DNA of 10,525 bases from Opitutia bacterium UBA4506 (GTDB taxonomy: Bacteria; Verrucomicrobiota; Verrucomicrobiia; Opitutales; Puniceicoccaceae). The stretch is from contig DGMY01000053.1 in NCBI GenBank assembly GCA_002388665.1, forward strand, positions 1 to 10,525, given 5' to 3'. The first letter of the stretch is position 1; each line of letters begins with the position of its first letter. Below the pieces are notes generated by a model that searched no databases, was not told the origin of the DNA, and saw nothing but the letters and a program-made list of their open reading frames with translations. The translations under genes were made by a program, and so were the position numbers. Below are positions 7,397-10,525 of this stretch, piece after piece.

Positions 7397-8077
7397 AAGA
7401 ATGGTTAAGTTGCGACTGGGTGATCGAATAGTTGTGGGAGAACGCTAATTGTCCTTCATCGTCATGCTTCGGGACACAAACCCTAAAATTTTTCACCTGC
7501 CCACCATCGGATTCGATCTCGTTCTCTTTCGTTGGGGCGAAAAATCGATTCGTAGAAGAGAGAGGGGTCGGTAATCGAGGAGAGGTTTTCTTTTCGCTGC
7601 CAACCCGAATCGATGGAGAGGATGCGATTGATTTCAGCGAGAATGTGGCGAAGGTATTGCCGCACGCTCCCATTTTTCAAAGTGCGCCCACGGTAGTGGC
7701 TGATGGATTGGTGGATCGAACAAATTTCAACCGGGCCAAACGGTCCATCCACCCAAAGATTTTTGCCTTTCCGTCTCACAGCGACCGGGAGGAGACAAAA
7801 TGATGTGCAAATGTTCATGTGTCGAAGTCTATTCGGAGGGGTCAGACATCTGCGGGGGTAGGGGACCATAATCTTTCGGAAATTGAACGCATCAGGCTGA
7901 TTCTCGCAATAGAAGCCCTTCTCTGCTGTACTCAGCGATGTTTGGTCGGGATCGCATTCGTTCTACGAGTCATAGGAACGCGTGTTATGCTTGCTCTAAT
8001 ATGCGGTTCGGTCATTGGATGTCGGACCACGGCTTACATTTTACCCATCTTTTATACGCTCATAGCTGCACTTTCTC
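7397..8077. other. Poorly explained 680-base intergenic stretch
   Basis: The stretch lies between two divergently transcribed genes and should hold both their promoters. I find no good -35/-10 pair. An AT-rich TTATAC at 8052-8057 is a poor -10 candidate for the WYL gene, with no partner hexamer. The only coding signal is the minus frame 7483-7962, described separately. No tRNA, repeat or terminator is visible. Confidence 0.4.
7483..7869 (-). CDS. Doubtful hypothetical gene or remnant, up to 128 aa
   Basis: This minus-strand frame ends in TAG at 7483-7485. It could start at ATG 7869 or, more naturally, ATG 7818 (111 residues). Codons in the second half look coding-like (ATC, CTC, CGC, TTC, TAC, GAA), and the product is basic with a helical middle (SVRQYLRHILAEINRILS). 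It has no signal peptide and no known motif. The frame stays stop-free upstream to 7962, about 159 codons in all, yet that upstream part contains no ATG, GTG or TTG. It may therefore be a gene that has lost its 5' end. Overlapping frames on the plus strand are also open, so a chance frame is a real alternative. Confidence 0.3.
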   Translation of the reverse strand: MVPYPRRCLTPPNRLRHMNICTSFCLLPVAVRRKGKNLWVDGPFGPVEICSIHQSISHYRGRTLKNGSVRQYLRHILAEINRILSIDSGWQRKENLSSITDPSLFYESIFRPNERERDRIRWWAGEKF

Positions 8078-9046
8078 ATGGAACAAAAGACCCGCTCTCC
8101 CCAGCCCCGCATGCTTTGCATTCACCAGCATTTATATGATGGAGATTTTCCGAATTGTTCGTCGCTTGCGCGCGAGCTTGAGGTGTCCACCAAGACAATC
8201 GCCAGAGATATTGAATATATGCGGTCTCAATTGGCTATGCCGATTGAATGGGACGGCCAGGAGAATGGCTACTACTATACTGAGGCGGTAGGCTCATTCC
8301 CTACGGTTCAGATCAGTGAGGGGGAATTGTTCGCGCTCATGGTCGCTCAGCGGGCTATCGAACCGTATCAAAACACTCCTTTCGAGAAACCTCTAGCAAA
8401 TGTATTCCAGAAGATCAGTGACGGACTTCGGGATAAGGTGTCCATATCACTGGACCAGATGGACGGTTCAATCAGCTTTAAAGCGACGGGTCTGTCCAAT
8501 ACCGATTTAGAAACCTTTCAGCTGGTGACCAAAGCAGTGGCGACGGAGCAGGAGATGCAGTTTGAATATCGGGGATACAGTGACCAGCGCTATAAGAAGC
8601 GCCGACTCCAGCCTTGGCATCTGTGTTGCGTCGACAATCAGTGGTACCTCATTGGGTATGATTTGGAGCGGGAGGCCAAACGCACATTCCTTCTCGTTCG
8701 TATGCGGAAGATTGGACTGACCGGAGAACCTTTTACCCGGCCACGTGACTTCAATTTACAAGACCACTTGCGGGACTCTTTTGGCGTCTTTGCTGGAAAG
8801 GATCTCCAGCGCGTGCGGATTGAGTTCAAAGGCCAGGCCGCTCGTCTTGTGCAGGAAAAAACCTGGCATCCCACTCAGGAGATCAGATGCCTTGGCGACG
8901 ACAAGATCGAATACACCGTGCGACTTGGCGATCTATTCGAAATTGAACGGTGGGTTCTCGGTTGGGGAGGGGAGGCAAAAGTGATTTCTCCGGCTAAGTT
9001 GAAGAATCGCATCCGCAAGCATGCAGAGAAGATTTTAGAGGGTTAG
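8078..9046 (+). CDS. HTH-WYL-WCX transcriptional regulator, 322 aa
   Basis: A complete WYL-type DNA-binding regulator. Residues about 24-50 form the winged helix-turn-helix, with the recognition segment SSLARELEVSTKTIARDIEY (28-47) typical of DeoR/HTH_11-like domains. The WYL domain spans about 143-215, with RRLQPWHL (175-182), the signature NQWYLIGYD (187-195) and RTFLLVRM (202-209). The WCX domain covers about 243-318 and carries the usual RWVLGWGGEAKVISP (291-305). Length and domain order match the family. WYL domains are thought to sense ligands, nucleic acid in several studied members, and these proteins control DNA-damage, metabolic or anti-phage genes. Its target here is unknown: the neighbours on both sides are uncharacterised or distant. 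The ATG at 8078 has no Shine-Dalgarno sequence but gives the usual short N-terminal tail. Confidence 0.93.
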   Translation: MEQKTRSPQPRMLCIHQHLYDGDFPNCSSLARELEVSTKTIARDIEYMRSQLAMPIEWDGQENGYYYTEAVGSFPTVQISEGELFALMVAQRAIEPYQNTPFEKPLANVFQKISDGLRDKVSISLDQMDGSISFKATGLSNTDLETFQLVTKAVATEQEMQFEYRGYSDQRYKKRRLQPWHLCCVDNQWYLIGYDLEREAKRTFLLVRMRKIGLTGEPFTRPRDFNLQDHLRDSFGVFAGKDLQRVRIEFKGQAARLVQEKTWHPTQEIRCLGDDKIEYTVRLGDLFEIERWVLGWGGEAKVISPAKLKNRIRKHAEKILEG

Positions 9047-9500
9047 CGGAGGGCTCTTTCCATTGAGGGTCCAAGGGGTGTAGGTTCGTTCAGTGCCGGT
9101 CTTCGTCTTTGTTCCTGATTTCGGACAGAACCCCCGTGGAAATCAGTTCGCACCATGGATGGAAATCCTGTCGAAGGAGGGCGCCAGATTGGGTTTTTCG
9201 ATCCCGAACTTTGAGAAAATTCTGTCGGCGTATCGGTGGGTCTATCGGCTTCGAGATGGAAGTATGCGCTGATGTCGATTGGTTTGCGCCGCCTTGGAAG
9301 TGACCTTGGACAGCGTAGGGCAATCGGGACTACGTGGACTCGGTTTGTGATAGGAGGTGAGAAATTCAATTCCAGACGTTTAAAAAGTGTATTGTATTTG
9401 GTAATCAGTTATTGGATCTATCCCTCTCCCCGCGAATGTCCGACCACATAGGGTAGAGTGTTTCTCGAACAAACGAATTCAACCTTCGAGACTATCATCA
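9047..9500. other. Sparse intergenic stretch
   Basis: Apart from the doubtful 59-codon frame at 9093-9272 I see no gene here. The second half (9340-9430) is AT-rich and could hold the promoter of the GYF/PH operon, but no confident -35/-10 pair is visible. No terminator hairpin follows the WYL gene. Confidence 0.4.
9093..9272 (+). CDS. Possible 59-aa protein with GTG start
   Basis: From GTG 9093 to TGA 9270-9272 the frame encodes 59 residues, beginning PVFVFVPDFGQNP after the start and including WMEILSKEGARLGFSIP and an aromatic-basic end (YRWVYRLRDG). The mix of strand-like and helix-like segments and the codon choice (TTC, ATC, CTG, GAG) look coding. A G-rich tract (9075-9078) lies too far upstream to be a convincing ribosome binding site. 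It could be a real small gene, a fragment of a lost gene, or chance. No family is recognised, and the frame following the TGA also reads plausibly for about 25 codons, which favours a fragment. Confidence 0.3.
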   Translation: MPVFVFVPDFGQNPRGNQFAPWMEILSKEGARLGFSIPNFEKILSAYRWVYRLRDGSMR

Positions 9501-10145
9501 ATGAACGAAACTTATTACCTTGATCGCGGGAACCTAAACCTGGAAGTGAACGAGACAGAACTTTATGAGGGCGTTCTATCAGGACGGTTCTCGCTTGAAG
9601 ATACGATTTGTCAGGAGGGCTGGGAAGATTGGCGTATGGTTGGTGAAGTCTTCCGCCAGTGGACCCTTCCTTCTCCTCCTCCGCGAAAGAAAAATCTAAT
9701 ACGGTTCGACCTTTCTTACGGGGGTCGAACTTCCTGGATCAACGAATTACCCAAGATAATTCCCGGTGGATTTTTGATTCTGGTTGGACTGTCTTCTTGG
9801 TCCTCCGGAGAACCTAGCAGCGTTTCGTTTGGGCAAATTGTTGTCGGGATCGGGGCTTCACTCTTGGTTGTCTCCGCCTATCGGCGTTTCTCCACCCGTT
9901 TTATCATCGCAGACGGGCGAATCGAAGCCACGCTTGGACTTGTCGCCCGCAAGCAAAATTCCATTAAACTGAAAAATCTCCGGGCTGTAGAGATGAATCA
10001 AGGATTTTTTCAGCGTCTCCTCGGTGTAGGAAATGTTGGCTTTTCTTCGGCGGCTGGTACCACAGCGGACGTAAATTTCACCGGAATATCTTCGCCATCC
10101 AAGTTGAAATTGGAAGTAGAAGACTGGTTGGATGAAAGTGAATAA
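9501..10145 (+). CDS. GYF_2-like / two-TM / bacterial PH-domain membrane protein
   Basis: Residues 4-52 resemble the GYF_2 (DUF4339) domain: a YYLDRGN opening, then GVLSGRFSLEDTI (24-36) and EGWEDW (39-44) before EVF. A Pro- and Lys-rich linker (55-65) leads to two hydrophobic segments at about 86-99 and 109-127. Residues 131-210 match the bacterial PH domain bPH_2 (YdbT-like), with FIIADGRIEATLGLVARKQN (134-153) followed by a strand-turn pattern with FFQRLLGVGNVGFSSAAG (169-186). The protein should sit in the inner membrane with both soluble domains in the cytoplasm. GYF_2 and bPH_2 domains are usually taken to mediate binding and not catalysis. The next gene starts 18 bases after the stop, so the two are probably co-transcribed. 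The start has no Shine-Dalgarno sequence but fits the GYF_2 N-terminus. Confidence 0.8.
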   Translation: MNETYYLDRGNLNLEVNETELYEGVLSGRFSLEDTICQEGWEDWRMVGEVFRQWTLPSPPPRKKNLIRFDLSYGGRTSWINELPKIIPGGFLILVGLSSWSSGEPSSVSFGQIVVGIGASLLVVSAYRRFSTRFIIADGRIEATLGLVARKQNSIKLKNLRAVEMNQGFFQRLLGVGNVGFSSAAGTTADVNFTGISSPSKLKLEVEDWLDESE

Positions 10146-10150
10146 TACTA

Positions 10151-10155
10151 AAGGA
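10151..10155 (+). promoter_or_regulatory. Ribosome binding site for the 112-aa gene
   Basis: AAGGA sits eight bases before ATG 10164, in the short gap after the GYF/PH gene. It supports that start and internal translation within a two-gene operon. Confidence 0.55.
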
Positions 10156-10163
10156 TATCAGCC

Positions 10164-10502
10164 ATGTGGATTGCTTCAACATTAGGGTTCTTTTCCATTA
10201 CAATTTCTCCGGAGGATGGGCGGGCGCAGTTTCGAGCGCGAGTAAACGGAGACTTGGAGGAGTTGCGTAGTTTTCTAATGGAGAAGGGCTTTGCCCTCTC
10301 CGAAACCCTGACGATTCCGACAGCCGATTACCGCTACCGAGCGTTTCTTGATCGGAGTCAACTAGTAGAGGTACTCGGTTGCCTAGCCGAAACGATCGAC
10401 TACTCCAACTTCAAGGGAGAAATCGCGAACCGCCCGACACAGCGCCACAAACTAGTGTCGTATCATGAGGTTTGGGCATCCCTTTTTCGATTGCAGGAGT
10501 AG
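10164..10502 (+). CDS. Uncharacterised small conserved-type protein, 112 aa
   Basis: The product begins MWIASTLGFFSITI, continues with RARVNGDLEELRSFL (24-38), and carries ADYRYR (54-59), IDYSNFKGEI (78-87) and YHEVWASLFRL (100-110). From memory this pattern (MWI start, DYxYR, IDYxNFK, YxxVW) belongs to a widespread family of soluble proteins of about 110 residues that lacks an assigned function. I cannot confirm this without a search. No signal peptide, membrane helix or catalytic motif is seen. The conserved Tyr, Arg, Asn and Lys pattern suggests a small alpha/beta binding domain. Its tight spacing to the GYF/PH gene suggests co-expression. The length matches the family as I recall it, so the gene is probably complete. 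Confidence 0.8.
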   Translation: MWIASTLGFFSITISPEDGRAQFRARVNGDLEELRSFLMEKGFALSETLTIPTADYRYRAFLDRSQLVEVLGCLAETIDYSNFKGEIANRPTQRHKLVSYHEVWASLFRLQE

Positions 10503-10525
10503 GATGGGGAGGCTGACGCAGCGAA

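Noticed and set aside
7819..8139. 106-codon plus-strand frame with hydrophobic stretches
   Set aside because: It overlaps the start of the WYL gene by about 60 bases and has no ribosome binding site or recognisable family; the hydrophobicity could arise by chance.
9272..9451. Frame starting at an ATG overlapping the TGA of the 59-codon frame (TGATG)
   Set aside because: The overlap looks operon-like, but the product has mixed, uninformative composition, its second half lies in AT-rich sequence, and no ribosome binding site is seen.
1..10525. CRISPR arrays, tRNA or rRNA genes, insertion sequences
   Set aside because: I found no spaced direct repeats, no tRNA T-loop in a suitable fold, no conserved rRNA segment, and no transposase or paired terminal inverted repeats.

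Overview
The window is bacterial chromosomal DNA of moderate GC content with no rRNA or tRNA gene, no CRISPR array and no recognisable transposase. Gene content (a GYF_2-like/bacterial PH fusion, a TM0106-type nuclease-helicase, a WYL regulator, and many starts without a Shine-Dalgarno sequence) would fit a Verrucomicrobiota/Opitutae-like genome. That placement is only an impression and rests on no marker gene.

Layout. Positions 1-453 hold no convincing complete gene. A plus-strand pair follows: an unrecognised 401-residue soluble protein (454-1659) and a 69-residue membrane protein (1656-1865), coupled by an ATGA overlap. They converge on a long minus-strand gene (1860-5258), and the two stop codons share the sequence ctatag. 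The long gene is the best-understood item: a 1132-residue protein joining a Cas4/RecB-like nuclease, an RNase H-fold (DEDD-type) exonuclease and an SF1 UPF1/Dna2-like helicase. Upstream of it, on its strand, lie a possible extended -10 promoter, a leader with a 9-bp hairpin, and a short reading frame split by one in-frame TGA (5486-5668). Next come a two-helix membrane protein (5724-6077) and a secreted helical-repeat protein (6293-7396), both minus strand.

Positions 7397-8077 are poorly explained. They contain a long stop-free minus frame (7483-7962) that may be a small or N-terminally eroded gene. A complete HTH-WYL-WCX regulator (8078-9046, plus) follows, then a sparse stretch (9047-9500) with one possible 59-residue GTG-start gene. 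The window ends with a two-gene plus-strand unit: a GYF_2-like/two-TM/bPH_2 protein (9501-10145) and a 112-residue protein that resembles a widespread but uncharacterised small family (10164-10502).

No multi-gene pathway can be read with confidence. The nuclease-helicase is a plausible DNA-repair or defence enzyme and the WYL protein a plausible DNA-damage or defence-type regulator, but they lie about 2.8 kb apart on opposite strands and nothing in the sequence ties them together.
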